NCBI GenBank assembly: GCA_016705245.1
Contig: JADIYM010000005.1
Coordinates: 124,001-188,000 of the forward strand
Length of the DNA: 64,000 nt
Direction: 5' to 3'
Source of the DNA: Blastocatellia bacterium
GTDB lineage: Bacteria > Acidobacteriota > Blastocatellia > UBA7656 > JADIYM01
The notes below the pieces were generated by a model that saw only the letters and a program-made list of their open reading frames with translations, ran no database searches and was not told the origin of the DNA. Each line of letters opens with the position of its first letter. Position 1 is the stretch's first letter. The position numbers were made by a program, and so were the translations under genes. Shown here piece after piece: positions 35,745 to 46,000 of the stretch.

Positions 35745-36464
35745 CAAGCCGCGTCGCGGACGCTCTCGTAGCCGCGGCCTTTCCACAGGGCTGCCACGTC
35801 TGTCGGGGCGCCGTGTTGAGGCGCGAGTCGGGCGTGGCGTGCGAGGCCTGCTGGAACGATCCGGTTGCCACTCCTCTTTATTCGGGGAAGGCTCTGTGTG
35901 AACGATGCGGGCTTCCGGGAATGGGACGGTGCCTGACGTGTGCGCCGGCGGGCCTCGCTGTAGTCCGCTCGGTCGGCCAATACGCCGGAGCGCTCCGGGC
36001 GGTCCTCCTGGACGTGAAGCGGCGGCCGCGCGCTCCGGCTCGACTGGGCGATCTGCTCGCGGCGATGTGGATGGAATCGGATGCTCTACACGGTGTTGAC
36101 GCGGTAGTTCCAGTGCCGCTCCATCCGGGTCGTCTCGCCGAACGCGGTCACAATCAGGCGGAGGTGCTTGCACGCGCCCTTTCGTCACGGACGGGGCTCT
36201 GTGTGGAACTGAACGCGCTCGCCCGTGTTCGCGCCGGAGCGCGGCGACGGTTCGGCTCCGGGCGCGACGCGCGGGCAACGGATTCGGCGGATGCGTTTGC
36301 AGCGGCTACGCGGCTGGTTGCGGGAAGGCGACTGCTGCTGGTCGACGACGTCTTCACGACCGGGGCGACACTTGGGGCGTGCGCCACGGCGCTGCTCGAT
36401 GCCGGGGCGCTCGAATTGGTCGCCCCTCACTGTGGCGCGAGTGCGCATGGGTGCTGCCGGTTGA
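35678..36464 (+). CDS. comF: ComF-type phosphoribosyltransferase, frameshifted near the end
   Basis: From a GTG at 35678 (GAGG 7 nt upstream, inside the dksA-like gene). N-terminal zinc finger CHVC...CEAC...CERCG...CLTC, then VPVPLHPGRLAERGHNQAE and the PRPP loop LLLVDDVFTTGATLGAC. As given the frame runs into the repeat and stops at 36508. Dropping one C from the C4 run 36423-36426 gives the family's normal ending VALTVARVRMGAAG and a stop at 36462-36464, which I adopt. ComF proteins act in DNA uptake or recombination; the precise reaction is not settled. Confidence 0.87.
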
Positions 36465-36478
36465 TCCGGACTCCGTGG

Positions 36479-36566
36479 CTCGGTGACTCCGTGTCTCTGT
36501 GTGCGTAGCTCCTAACGTGCCTGAAGAGCTTCGCACACAGAGACACGGAGACATGGAGTCACCGAG
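36479..36566. repeat. Family A hairpin repeat (copy A8)
   Basis: CTCGGTGACTCCGTGTCTCT pairs with the right arm ending GGAGTCACCGAG; the inner part reads GTGTGCGTAGCTC / GAGCTTCGCACAC. It lies 14 nt after the repaired comF stop. Confidence 0.85.
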
Positions 36567-36587
36567 AAGCCCGCAGTCAACCGCGCC

Positions 36588-36616
36588 TTGCTCGGCATGT
36601 CCGACATTCGGATAAT
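36588..36616 (+). promoter_or_regulatory. Putative promoter of the Ca2+/H+ antiporter gene
   Basis: TTGCTC (36588-36593), 17-nt spacer, GATAAT (36611-36616), 30 nt before the GTG. The -10 matches at five of six positions, the -35 only in TTG. Confidence 0.5.
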
Positions 36617-36646
36617 GCCGGAACTCGCCAGTCAGGAGACCGCACC

Positions 36647-37753
36647 GTGATCAAGAAGCTCTTCGCCGCTGAGAACATCCTCAATCTGCTGCTCGTCTTC
36701 GTTCCGATCGCCGTCATCCTCGAGTACGTGGTGCACGCGAGCGCCCTCGCGATCTTCGTGACGTCGTGCATTGCGATCATCCCGCTCGCGGGATTGATGG
36801 GGAAGGCGACCGAACACCTCGCCGAGACGCTCGGCGAAGGCGTCGGCGGTCTGCTGAACGCGACCTTCGGCAACGCCGCTGAGCTCATAATCGCAGTGAT
36901 GGCTCTCCGGGCGGGGCTTTACGACGTCGTGAAAGCGTCCATCACGGGCTCGATCATCGGCAACATCCTCCTCGTTCTCGGACTGAGCGTCCTCTATGGA
37001 GGGCTCAAGTTCCAGTCCCAGAAGTTCAATCGCACGGCAGCCAGCCTTGGGTCGACCCTGCTCGTCCTGAGCGCCATCGGCCTCGTCGTTCCGGCGATCT
37101 TCCACTTCCTGGTTCAGGGAACCACTTCCGATGCCGTCATCCACGATGAGCTCGAGTTGAGTCTCGAGATCGCGATCGTTCTGATGGTGACGTACGTCCT
37201 CAGCCTGATTTTCACCCTCAAGACGCACAAGCACCTCTACGTTGGCGAGCCGAGTCCCGAGTCGGAACACGCGCTGGGTACGCACGGCTGGTCGCGCGGA
37301 AAGTCGCTCGGCGTTCTGCTCGGCGCAACGGCGCTCGTCGCGCTGATGAGCGAGTTCCTCGTCGGCGCCGTCGACGAGGCGGCGAAGTCGCTCGGAATGA
37401 CTGAGGTTTTCGTCGGCGTGATCCTCGTGGCAATCATCGGCAACGCGGCCGAGCATTCCACAGCCGTCCTCATGGCCGGAAAGAACAAGATGGACCTCGC
37501 GGTGAACATCGCGGTCGGATCGTCGATCCAGATCGCGCTCTTCGTCGCTCCGGTGCTGCTGTTTCTGAGCTACGTGATCGGACCGAAGCCGATGGATCTG
37601 CTCTTCACGAATCTCGAGGTGCTTGCGATCGTGATGTCGACGGCGATCATGGCGCTCATCGCGCAGGATGGCGAGTCGAACTGGATGGAGGGCGTGCAAC
37701 TCCTTTCCGTCTACATCATCCTCGGCATGGCGTTCTTCTACCTGCCGATGTAG
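36647..37753 (+). CDS. Calcium/proton antiporter (CaCA family, Cax/ChaA type)
   Basis: 368 residues from a GTG, about 11 transmembrane helices. The two inverted signature repeats are [14 protein letters not shown] (first half) and [14 protein letters not shown] (second half), which bind Ca2+ in Cax proteins. A cytosolic loop ([17 protein letters not shown]) separates the halves. It exports Ca2+ in exchange for H+ across the inner membrane. It converges on ispH. Confidence 0.94.
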   Translation: MIKKLFAAENILNLLLVFVPIAVILEYVVHASALAIFVTSCIAIIPLAGLMGKATEHLAETLGEGVGGLLNATFGNAAELIIAVMALRAGLYDVVKASITGSIIGNILLVLGLSVLYGGLKFQSQKFNRTAASLGSTLLVLSAIGLVVPAIFHFLVQGTTSDAVIHDELELSLEIAIVLMVTYVLSLIFTLKTHKHLYVGEPSPESEHALGTHGWSRGKSLGVLLGATALVALMSEFLVGAVDEAAKSLGMTEVFVGVILVAIIGNAAEHSTAVLMAGKNKMDLAVNIAVGSSIQIALFVAPVLLFLSYVIGPKPMDLLFTNLEVLAIVMSTAIMALIAQDGESNWMEGVQLLSVYIILGMAFFYLPM

Positions 37754-37765
37754 CCCGCGAAGCGT

Positions 37766-38715
37766 TCAGGAGGGCTCGGCGACGGTTTCGACGTCGAGCT
37801 CCTTGGGCAGGGGAAGACTACGTTCTCCTGCACCATCTCGAAGTCCTCGATCGATCGAACGCCGCGCTCGCGGAAGACGTCGGCGACTTCCTGAACGAGA
37901 CGTTCCGGCGTCGATGCGCCGGCCGTGATGGCGGCTGAGCGAATGCCGTCCAGCCATTCCGGGATGATCTCAGATGCCCTGTCGATCCGGTGGGCGCGGA
38001 CTCCGTTCTGCTTCGCCACTTCGACGAGGCGAAGCGAATTCGAACTGTTCGCGGCGCCGACGACGAGCAGTAGATCGACGCGCGGCGCGATGGCCTTCAC
38101 GGCTTCCTGCCGGTTCTGGGTCGCATAGCAGATGTCGTCCTTGGCAGGCGCCTTGATCTCAGGGTACCGCTCGCGTACCGCGTCGATGACGTCGCGAGTG
38201 TCGTCGACGCTCAGCGTGGTCTGTGTCAGGAATGCGACGTTAGCCGGATCGAGGCCATCGAGTTGGTCGAGGTCTTCGCTGTCCTGGATGAGGACCATCT
38301 GGTCGGGGGCCTCGCCCATGGTGCCGATGACCTCGTCGTGACCTTCGTGCCCGATGAGGAGGATCGTGCGGCCCTCCTTAGCGAAGCGGCGAGCCTCGAT
38401 GTGGACCTTCGTCACGAGAGGACACGTCGCGTCGATAACGTTGAGGCCGCGACGTGAGGCGTCGTCATAGACGTCCGGTGCGACCCCGTGAGCCGAGAAG
38501 ATGACGACGGAGTGGGAAGGGACCTCTTTGAGCGACTCGACGAACACGGCGCCCATTTCGCGGAGGTCGTTGACGACGATCGGATTGTGGACGATCTCCT
38601 TGCGGACGTAGACCGGCGGTCCGTAGATCGAAAGCGCGCGTTCAACGATGTCGATGGCTCGAACGACGCCTGCGCAGAAGCCTCGCGGCTTGATGAGGTA
38701 GAGCGTCTCGATCAT
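37766..38715 (-). CDS. ispH: 4-hydroxy-3-methylbut-2-enyl diphosphate reductase
   Basis: About 316 residues. It makes IPP and DMAPP from HMBPP, the last MEP-pathway step. The three [4Fe-4S] cysteines are in RGFCAGV, DATCPLV and DICYATQNR. As written the frame ends in an unrelated tail at 37738. Adding one base to the G4 run 37810-37813 gives FPLPKELDVETVAEPS, the normal type of C-terminus, with a stop at 37766. The repaired gene no longer runs into the antiporter gene. Confidence 0.95.
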
Positions 38716-38781
38716 CGATCGCAGTCTAGCACAGCGGTATGGCCGCGCGATCGAGGCCCGTCCGCCCTGGTGGAAGTCGGA

Positions 38782-39462
38782 TCAGATCTTCCGCACGAGC
38801 CCGATGAGCTTTCCGAGGATCTGCAGACGATCGCGCTCGTCTCCTTCGAACCGAAGCGGTCGATATGAGGAATTGGCCGGTTCGAGGACGACGGCGCCTC
38901 GATCTTCGCGATAGCGCTTGATCGTCGCCTCGCCTTCCTCGCCATCGGCGATCATTGCGATGACCGTATCGCCGGGCGTCGCCGTCGGCTGTTGCCGGAC
39001 GATGGCGTAGTCGCCCTCGTGGATACCGTCCTCGATCATCGAGTCGCCGGTGACCTCGAGGGCAAAGAGGGTTCCCTTTCGATCGAACATCGCACCGAGA
39101 GAGAGCTCGCCGATGTGGTTCTCGGCCGCGAGAATCGGGGTACCGGCCGCCACGCGTCCTACGATCGGAATACCGGCCGGCTCCGTCGAGGCGACTTTTC
39201 GGGCCGGCGTCGGTCGCCCGACGACGCGAAGCCCGGACTTTCCGGACGCATCGAGCGCGGCATCCGTGAGCGCAATATCGCGGTGACGGCCTTCACCGGC
39301 GACGTAGCCGGCGCGCCGGAGGGCCTGAAGGTGGTAGTGCACCGTCGAGCGCTTCATGTCGAGCTGCTCGGCGAGCTCGCGCACGGTCGGGGGCATGCCG
39401 GTTCCAGCCGCCTTCGCGATCGCGTTCAGAATCGCACGTTGAGTTGCATTGAGGTCAGCCAT
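38782..39462 (-). CDS. lexA: LexA repressor
   Basis: 226 residues from ATG 39462 (MADLNATQRAIL). An N-terminal winged helix (TVRELAEQLDMKRSTVHYHL) is followed by a linker with cleavage site Ala-Gly in RVAAGTPIL and the S24 protease domain (catalytic Ser in GDSMIEDGIHEGD, Lys in EATIKRY). It represses the SOS regulon and self-cleaves with RecA. Two GGAC-N4-GTCC palindromes lie upstream, one 15 nt before its own start, suggesting autoregulation. The HTH differs from E. coli LexA, fitting a different operator. Confidence 0.94.
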   Translation of the reverse strand: MADLNATQRAILNAIAKAAGTGMPPTVRELAEQLDMKRSTVHYHLQALRRAGYVAGEGRHRDIALTDAALDASGKSGLRVVGRPTPARKVASTEPAGIPIVGRVAAGTPILAAENHIGELSLGAMFDRKGTLFALEVTGDSMIEDGIHEGDYAIVRQQPTATPGDTVIAMIADGEEGEATIKRYREDRGAVVLEPANSSYRPLRFEGDERDRLQILGKLIGLVRKI

Positions 39463-39477
39463 GGCTGGCAGAGTACT

Positions 39478-39489
39478 GGACAATCGTCC
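39478..39489. promoter_or_regulatory. Putative LexA operator 1
   Basis: GGACAATCGTCC, an inverted repeat GGAC-N4-GTCC, 15 nt upstream of the lexA ATG, where a bound repressor would block lexA transcription. Confidence 0.6.
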
Positions 39490-39525
39490 TGAAATCAACA
39501 GGATTGTCGGTCGGAAAAATTCTTC

Positions 39526-39555
39526 TTGACACGACTTACGGGCGGGGCGCATGAT
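39526..39555 (+). promoter_or_regulatory. Promoter of the small gene divergent from lexA
   Basis: TTGACA (39526-39531), 18-nt spacer, CATGAT (39550-39555). The start point would fall near 39562, just before operator 2. Confidence 0.55.
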
Positions 39556-39566
39556 GCGCGGGCACT

Positions 39567-39578
39567 GGACATTTGTCC
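39567..39578. promoter_or_regulatory. Putative LexA operator 2
   Basis: GGACATTTGTCC, the same GGAC-N4-GTCC palindrome as operator 1, immediately downstream of the predicted -10 of the rightward gene. The two sites are 89 nt apart centre to centre. Confidence 0.6.
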
Positions 39579-39617
39579 TACCTGCTCTGGCGAGCTTATG
39601 TAAGGAGTGTAGCGAAA

Positions 39618-39806
39618 ATGAACGAGAATCCTGGCCGTGAAGAAATGGAGAGACTCGAGCGAACCGTGCAGCGAGTCTTTGCGAGAGTGTCGGTTCTCGA
39701 GGCCCGCGTCAACGATCTCGAGCGCGAACTGCTGGCGCGCAACGGTCGCACTCTGCACGAGGTCGAGTGGCATTCGAGGCTCGAGGGATTGCGTCGGACA
39801 GCGTGA
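39618..39806 (+). CDS. Small coiled-coil protein, likely SOS-regulated
   Basis: 62 residues from ATG 39618 with AAGGAG upstream. The central part (MERLERTVQRVFARVSVLEA, then RVNDLERELLARN) is a heptad-patterned coiled coil. No family is recognised. Its promoter carries a LexA-like operator, and it is divergent from lexA. A damage-induced role is inferred only from this position. Confidence 0.6.
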   Translation: MNENPGREEMERLERTVQRVFARVSVLEARVNDLERELLARNGRTLHEVEWHSRLEGLRRTA

Positions 39807-40361
39807 GTCAGACTGTGGAGATCCGGACTGCATGCAGGCGGATTTCCTGGTCGAGACGGGCGAGAGCGCGGAATGGAATTCCGGGAATGATGGCCGTCCC
39901 GGGGGCGTGAGCGAGAATCCGGGTGCGGCTCGGGCGATGTCGATGGTGCCTTTCGTCGTCGATCCGATGTGCACCCGGTAATGAGACGGGTTACGGAAAG
40001 AGAGGGATTCTTCCATTCGGCAGCGGCGATTCGGCGATGCGGCCGACGGGAATCCTGGGCTTGCAGGTGGCCAACGGGGAGGCCACTGAAGCTGGAGTCG
40101 AACCGGCGCTGAGGTGCAGGGCGCCTGCAGCCGGCAGCGGTGTAGTTTCTTCCGGCAGAACCTTGCGTGATGGCATTGGCCCTGCTCCACAGGCCGTCGC
40201 CGACCCTAACGATCACGCAGGGCTGCCACCCGCCGGCGCGGCAGCATGGGCTGTCGCGCCGCCTGCCATGGTGACGCGCCGTTATCACCCGATAGCTCGT
40301 TTTCACGGTCCGTCCGGCCAGGCCCCGTGGCGCCTTGCCGTCAGCAAGGGGCCACGATTGG

Positions 40362-40499
40362 CCCAGAACCCCGAGCGCAGCGAGGGGCCGACTGCGATAA
40401 CCACAGACCGCCGATGAACAGTTGGGGAAATCAACAGCCCAGGACAATTCCACAAACAACTCGGATCCCCCGGTCGGCCCCTCGCTTCGCTCTGAGCGT
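40362..40499. repeat. Family C repeat, diverged inverted pair
   Basis: CCCAGAACCCCGAGCGCAGC plus GAGGGGCCGAC on the left faces GTCGGCCCCTCGCTTCGCTC on the right, with a spacer of about 75 nt. Confidence 0.7.
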
Positions 40500-40619
40500 G
40501 TCCCACAGTTTGTGCTGGACACGGACAGAAGTGCAGCGCCGGTCACGACCGAGCGCTCGAGTTGGTGGAGGGGGACGCAACCGGATCGGGCGTGCGGTAC
40601 AACCACTTGGCGGTAGATG

Positions 40620-40730
40620 TAAGGCCGGCCGCTCACTGCGTTCGCGGTTCTGGGACGTGCGGTCCGGAGAGCGGTCCCCGTCGGCCGCAGGCCGACCCAG
40701 AACCGCGAACGCAGTGAGCGGCCGGCCTTA
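40620..40730. repeat. Family C repeat, perfect 35-nt inverted repeat
   Basis: Arms 40620-40654 and 40696-40730 are exact inverse complements; the left begins TAAGGCCGGCCGCTCACTGC and the right ends GTGAGCGGCCGGCCTTA. The 41-nt loop has a further small palindrome (CGGCCGCAGGCCG). Such perfection suggests a recent insertion or selection for the structure. Confidence 0.92.
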
Positions 40731-40938
40731 CCGAGCGCACAACTGGTCCGCACTCCGGGGTACCGCGCCAACTCCGGCTGGTTCCAAGCCCGATAAAGAT
40801 ATTTGACACCTCATGCCGGATTTCTGCGTCCTTAAGGTGTATGCGTGACGTAGGTCGCCGGCTGAATACGGACCGACCCCCTCAGCCGACAGCCGGCGCC
40901 TACATCCGCACGACTCCTGGGCTGCGGAGATGACGTCG

Positions 40939-41163
40939 ATGTCCACGCCTGACGGCCCGATTTCTCCGTCTCGCTGCTTCGATCACCTCGATCGGCCCGC
41001 ACTTCACTGGAGTCTCGGCTCGGCACCCGTCAACCTCACACTTCTCCACTCCATCCTGAGCCCGAACCTCACCCAGGAAGAAGAAGCGCTACTCCGGCGA
41101 CTCTTCCTGGTGCGTATCCTCGAGCAGCGCGCCTCGGACTCCACACCAACAACGAGCGCCTGA
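40939..41163 (+). CDS. Small hypothetical protein
   Basis: 74 residues from ATG 40939 with GGAG 9 nt upstream. The C-terminal half looks folded and helical (LTQEEEALLRRLFLVRILEQ); the rest has no recognisable motif. It lies alone between repeats. It may be real or chance. The 211 nt between it and the next gene show nothing convincing. Confidence 0.4.
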   Translation: MSTPDGPISPSRCFDHLDRPALHWSLGSAPVNLTLLHSILSPNLTQEEEALLRRLFLVRILEQRASDSTPTTSA

Positions 41164-41374
41164 ACCACCACGTTCAGTAGCACTTGCAGTTCTTGCCCGT
41201 CGTCGCGATGCTCTTAATGCGCGCCTCGGGCGAACTGATCGGTAGCGCAGGACATCGTATGACCGCTTGGTGTCGCGCAAGACCGCGCGTTGAGCGACGG
41301 CGAATCGTCGGGTCCAGCGTTTCGCGAATTTTCAATTAGCCGCGCCGGCGAAGACCGGCCGGGAGGTTCCAGCG

Positions 41375-42780
41375 ATGTCGAACGTTTCTCGATTCACCTT
41401 CACGGCGGCTGTTCTTGCCGTCGTTCTTGCGCTCCTCGCCCTTCCGGCCCTTTCGCCCGTGAGCGCGGCGCAAAAGGCCGGCCCGAAGAAGACGCCGGCG
41501 CTAACAATGAAACTGCGCGAACGGATCGCGGCATCAGGCAAGACCGCCCGCGTCGCCACCAAGGTGCCCGTTCGTGTTCGGGACGCCGCGGCGAAGGTCT
41601 CCTCTGAACAGCGCGCCACCTCTTTCGGCGCCCGCGCTGCGGGAACTGCGGCAAAAAGCGCCGCTCCGGCCGCGCGTCGAAGGGCGCACCATGGATCGCC
41701 GACTCTCCTCGTCGCGCATCGCTTCCGGCTGAAAAAGGCACATCCTTTGTTGGCAGGAACGGGACCGGGCTTGGAGATATCTTCGAAGACGAGCCGAACG
41801 ACTCGGTCGCGCACATTCTCGATGACGTGCCCGTCAATGTCGTCGGCGAGGTGAGCTTCGAAGAAGACATCGACTTCTTTGCCTTTACGGCCGAGGGCGG
41901 GGAACAGGTGCGTATTGAGATCATTGCCGACCGAATCTTCGGCTCCAGCCTTGATTCCCTGATCTACGTCATCGACGAAGACGGCGAGACGACCCTGGCG
42001 ACGAACGACGATTTCTTTGACGAGAGCCGCGACTCGTTTATCCGCTTCGTTGCTCCCGTGTCGGGAAACCGCGTCTACTTCATCGCAGTGACCGACTTCG
42101 GCGGGCTCGGCGGATCGACGTTTCCGTACGTCCTGAACCTGGCCATTGCCGACGCTCCCGATCGGGTCGAGGTCGAGCCGAACGACACGACTCCCAACGC
42201 CGATGAGGCACCGATTCCGTCGTTCTTTTTTGGCGATTCTGACATCAATGACGATCTCGACATCTACTTCTTCGAAGGCTTTGCCGGCGAGGCCTTCATC
42301 GTCGACATCGATGCCGAGCTCTTCTTCTCCGCCATGGACCCGGTCGTCGAGCTTTATGACGACACGGGCGGCTACCTGTTCGGAGTGGACGACGCGGACG
42401 GGCTCGACCCGCGTTTCAACATCGTGCTGCCTTACACGGGCCTGTACTTCCTGGCCGTCTACGATGCGACAGGTCTCGGAAGCTCATCGAGCTACTACTC
42501 GATGAACGTCTCGGTGCAGAGCGGCGCCCTTGCGCCTCGCATCGACTTCTTCAAGTTCGTTAACTTCACGGTTCTCAAGCAGGTGCGCGGAATCGGGTTC
42601 GTGAATGCAGGCGATGGCGCCTACGCGGAACTCAACTCCGTCGAGATCCGGAGCTTCAACGCGCCTAGAAAGCCGACCACCGCCATCAAGGTGAAGCCGG
42701 GTGTCGAGACAGAAGATGGCGACGTCGTGACGGTGGTCAATCCGGACGGCCGGAGGTCGAACCCCGGCATCATCGACTGA
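41375..42780 (+). CDS. Exported protein with PPC (pre-peptidase C-terminal) domains, frameshifted
   Basis: Signal peptide (AAVLAVVLALLALPALSPVSA), a basic Ala/Lys/Arg-rich stretch, then two domains opening with EDEPNDS and EVEPNDTTPNAD, the PPC signature; each continues to a DIDFFAF/DLDIYFFEGF strand and a Tyr-rich end (YYSMNV). A Gly/Val-rich IPT-like tail follows. As given the frame breaks near 41773; one extra G gives GLGDIFEDEPNDS and continuous reading. PPC domains accompany secreted proteases, but no protease domain is present here. Probably a surface or secreted protein. Confidence 0.78.
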
Positions 42781-42812
42781 CACGCGTCACTCCGTGAATG
42801 CAACACGTGGAG

Positions 42813-42890
42813 CCTCCGTGGCTCCGTGTCTCTGTGCGAAGCGTCAACGGAGCTTCGCACACAGAAACACGGAGGCACGGAGCCACGGAG
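42813..42890. repeat. Family A hairpin repeat (copy A9)
   Basis: CTCCGTGGCTCCGTGTCTCT pairs with the right arm ending CACGGAGCCACGGAG; the inner part is TGCGAAGC / GCTTCGCA. It starts 32 nt after the PPC-protein stop. The remaining 208 nt before the TonB receptor gene may hold its promoter, but I find no strong box. Confidence 0.88.
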
Positions 42891-43098
42891 ATCGTCCGCC
42901 CCGTCACCTGTAAACCCTTGTCGTCTTGCGGATTCCCACCGCTTCGTGTATCTGTCTCTTATCTTCGCTGGCATTTCCTGACAACCTAGTCGATAGCGCC
43001 TTCCCACAAGAGAAGGCCGGAGACCGTCCGACCATCGCGAGCAATGACGGGCGGCACGCCAGAAGAGCCAATCACGACTGTGCAAGGGAGATAGGATC

Positions 43099-46000
43099 AT
43101 GAGACTCACGGCATCTAGCCTGCTGCGTCGCAGTTTCGCGGCCGCAGGCCTCCTTATGCTTGCGTCCTGTCTTGCGTTCGCTCAGTCCGGCGTCGCGACC
43201 GCGGACCTGACTGGAGTGGTCACGGATTCGCAGGGGGGCGTCGTTCCAGGGGCGACAGTGACCCTTCGGAACGTGGACACCAACATCGAGCGCACGGTGA
43301 CGACGAACGCTGACGGCCGCTACACGCTCTCGGGCGTACCGCCGGCCAATTACGAGCTGACGATATCGGCGCAGGGCTTCAAGAAGCTCCAGACGTCGGG
43401 GCTGCAGCTCACCGTCGGTCAGTCTGCCGAACTCGACCTCGCCCTCGAGGTTGCCCTCAGCGGCAGTGACACCGAGGTCACGATCGTGGCCGGCACGGAG
43501 CTCATCGAGACGACGCGTACTTCGGTCGCATCGACCGTCGATCGCAACGAGATCGAGAACCTGCCGATCAACGGCCGCAGCTTCCTCAACTTCACACTGA
43601 CGAGCTCGACGATCGTGCGTGACAATTCCCCGTCGATCGGCCCCGCGCCGACGGCAGGATTGAACGCCGGTGGCCAGCGCGCCCGCTCGAACAACGTGTC
43701 GATCGACGGAGCCGACAACAACGACAACTCGGTCAACGGCGTTCGTGGAGCGGTCAGTCAGGAGGCCGTTCAGGAGTTCCAGCTCATCACGAACTCGTAC
43801 GCGCCGGAATTCGGTCGCGCATCGGGCGCCGTGGTGAACATCATCACGAAGTCCGGTTCGAACGACTTCCACGGCAACGTGTTCGGGTTCTTCCGACACC
43901 GGTCCTTCCAGGCCCGTAATGCCTTCGCGATCTCGGACGACCCCGCATATACGCGCGCCCAGTACGGTGCGACGTTCGGCGGGCCGATCAAGAAGGACCG
44001 CACCTTCTTCTTCATGGCATTCGAGCAGTCGCGACGCCAGGAAACGGCCTTCTCGGTGATCGCCAGGGATCCCGCGATCTTCAACCTGACGGGCGACCAG
44101 ACGGCATTCGCCTCGAACCCGAACGTGTTTGACGCCTTTGGACTCACGGACGCGTTTCTTGCATCGCTTGGACTGAACCAGGCCGCGCTTGCTCCGCTGA
44201 CGGCGCCGCTTACGCTGCTGCGAGGAAATGCGGAAACTGGACTGACGGGCGCGTTCGGCCTGACGTCCTTCATCGCCGCCAACGGCTTCGGGCCTAACGG
44301 GGCGTTCTTCCCGTCGGGCGCGGCGATTCCGCGGACCTACGTTCCTCTGGCTGGCTACGATCCGGCGACGGGATTCCCGCTCAACGGCGAGTTCCCGATC
44401 AGCGATGAGACGACGCTCTTCTCGGTGCGCGTCGACCACCAATTCAATTCGAACAACAACTTCACGGCCCGGTACAACTATGTGCCGAACGAGTCTCGCG
44501 GCAACCAGTCGAACGCGCAGAACCAGGTCTATGGTCAGAACGCGCTGTCGCGCACGGCGCGCAACGACTCATCCGACCAGGCCATCGCGGCGTCGAACAC
44601 GACGACTTTCGGCGACGGCAGCTTCATCAACGAAGCGCGATTCCAGTTCGCTCATCGTCGTGTGGACTTCCTTCCGGAATGCGGGAACAACCCGGACTGC
44701 ACTGACTTCAACGCGAGCCAGGTCGCGGTGAACATCAACGGCGTTGGCTACTTCGGCCGAGAGCCGTTTGCCCCGGTGCTCCGCACCGAGAAGCGCATTC
44801 AATTCTCCGACAACCTCTCGTGGCTCAAGGGCAGTCACAGCTTCAAGTTTGGCGGCGATTACAACCACATTCCCGTGGAAGCGATCTTCCAGCTGAACTT
44901 CGGCGGCGTCTACAACTTCGGAGAGCTGCCGGGCAGCGTGTTCTTCCAGCCCGGCACGAGCGCTTCGAACGCGCTCACGCTGATCACGACGGGGCTTGCC
45001 GCCTCGCTCATCGGCAACGGCGTGCCTCCCGATCAGGCCCAGGCGATCGCGCGTTCGGTCGGGTTCCAGATGGTCGCGTCCGTTCCCGGGCTCACGGCTG
45101 TTCAGGCCTACGGACTCGGCGTCCCACAGAACCTGATCCAGGGCTTCGGTGACGACACGAGCAAGTTCTCGAACAACCAGATCGGCTTCTTCGCGCAGGA
45201 CTCGTGGCGCATCCGTCCGAATTTCACATTCAACTACGGCGTCCGGTACGACGTTGAGACTCCTCCGGAATTCCCGCCGCTCACCGATGTATGCCCGACG
45301 TGCGGCGCCGCCGAAGAGGCCCTGAATATCCAGCAGGGCTTCCCGTCGGACAAGAACAACTGGCAACCGCGCATCGCTATCGCGTGGGATCCCTGGAGCG
45401 ACGGCAAGACGGTTATCCGGGCCGCGTACGGCCTCTTCTATGACCACCCGCTGCTGGCGGCGGCGTTCAACTCGAACATCGCCGATGGCGCGCAGGCGCC
45501 GCAGCTCGTTCTCGATCCGGGAACGGCGGCGCGAGTGTTCCAGGGGATTCCGATTCCGGGCCTTCCGGCGGGTTCGCAGCTGCTCGATCAGCAGCGGTTC
45601 GATCCGGCCGTTTATCCGGGTGCCTTCTCGCCGCTGCTGCCGTTCACTCTGCACATCGATCGTGATTTCGAGTACGGCTATTCGCAGCAGGCGAATCTGA
45701 CCATCGAGCGTGAGATCGTCGAGAACTTCTCGGCGTCGGCCGCTTACCTCTGGGTCCGCGGTCTGCACCTGAATCGTCCGCGTGACCGAAACACGCCTGA
45801 CGTAGATCTCCTCCTTCGGAATCGCGATCGCGCAGTGGCGCTCGGTCTGGTTCCTCCTGGCACGAATCCGAGCACCGTTGCGGTCTTCGCGCCAGCGCAG
45901 GGTGTCGTTCCCGCGGCGTTGTTCAACTTCTTCCGGCCGTCGGGTCCGAATTATGGCTACGGCGAAACGATCGGAATTCCGGCGGCACAGCTCGCTGGTA

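Larger units (their letters stand above)
39807..40938. other. Repeat-rich region without a convincing gene
   Basis: About 1.1 kb in which no frame shows sustained protein-like sequence. It holds the two family C inverted pairs listed separately and a looser inverted pair GCGTGAT (about 40165) / ATCACGC (about 40220). A stretch near 40091 looks like a tRNA T-arm but does not extend. Possibly a decayed gene or an insertion site for repeats. Confidence 0.5.

Noticed and set aside
36465..36508. ComF C-terminus apparently encoded by a family A repeat arm
   Set aside because: Removing one C from the C4 run at 36423-36426 restores the normal ending VALTVARVRMGAAG and a stop before the repeat, so the extension is a frameshift artefact.
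37738..37813. Unusual Ser/Pro-rich tail on IspH overlapping the antiporter gene
   Set aside because: One base added to the G4 run gives FPLPKELDVETVAEPS and a stop at 37766, the expected end.
40080..40110. tRNA gene suggested by a T-arm-like sequence on the minus strand
   Set aside because: The T-stem does not pair properly and no anticodon or acceptor stem can be built around it.
41177..41290. Minus-strand frame ending TTGKNCKCY, resembling a RiPP precursor C-terminus
   Set aside because: No start codon or ribosome site in frame, an Arg-rich upstream part that looks non-coding, and no modification enzyme nearby.
42075..44442. Long minus-strand open frames across the PPC and TonB genes
   Set aside because: Composition is Arg/Glu/Asp-rich with no motifs, typical of antisense frames in high-GC DNA; the plus-strand genes are clearly real.
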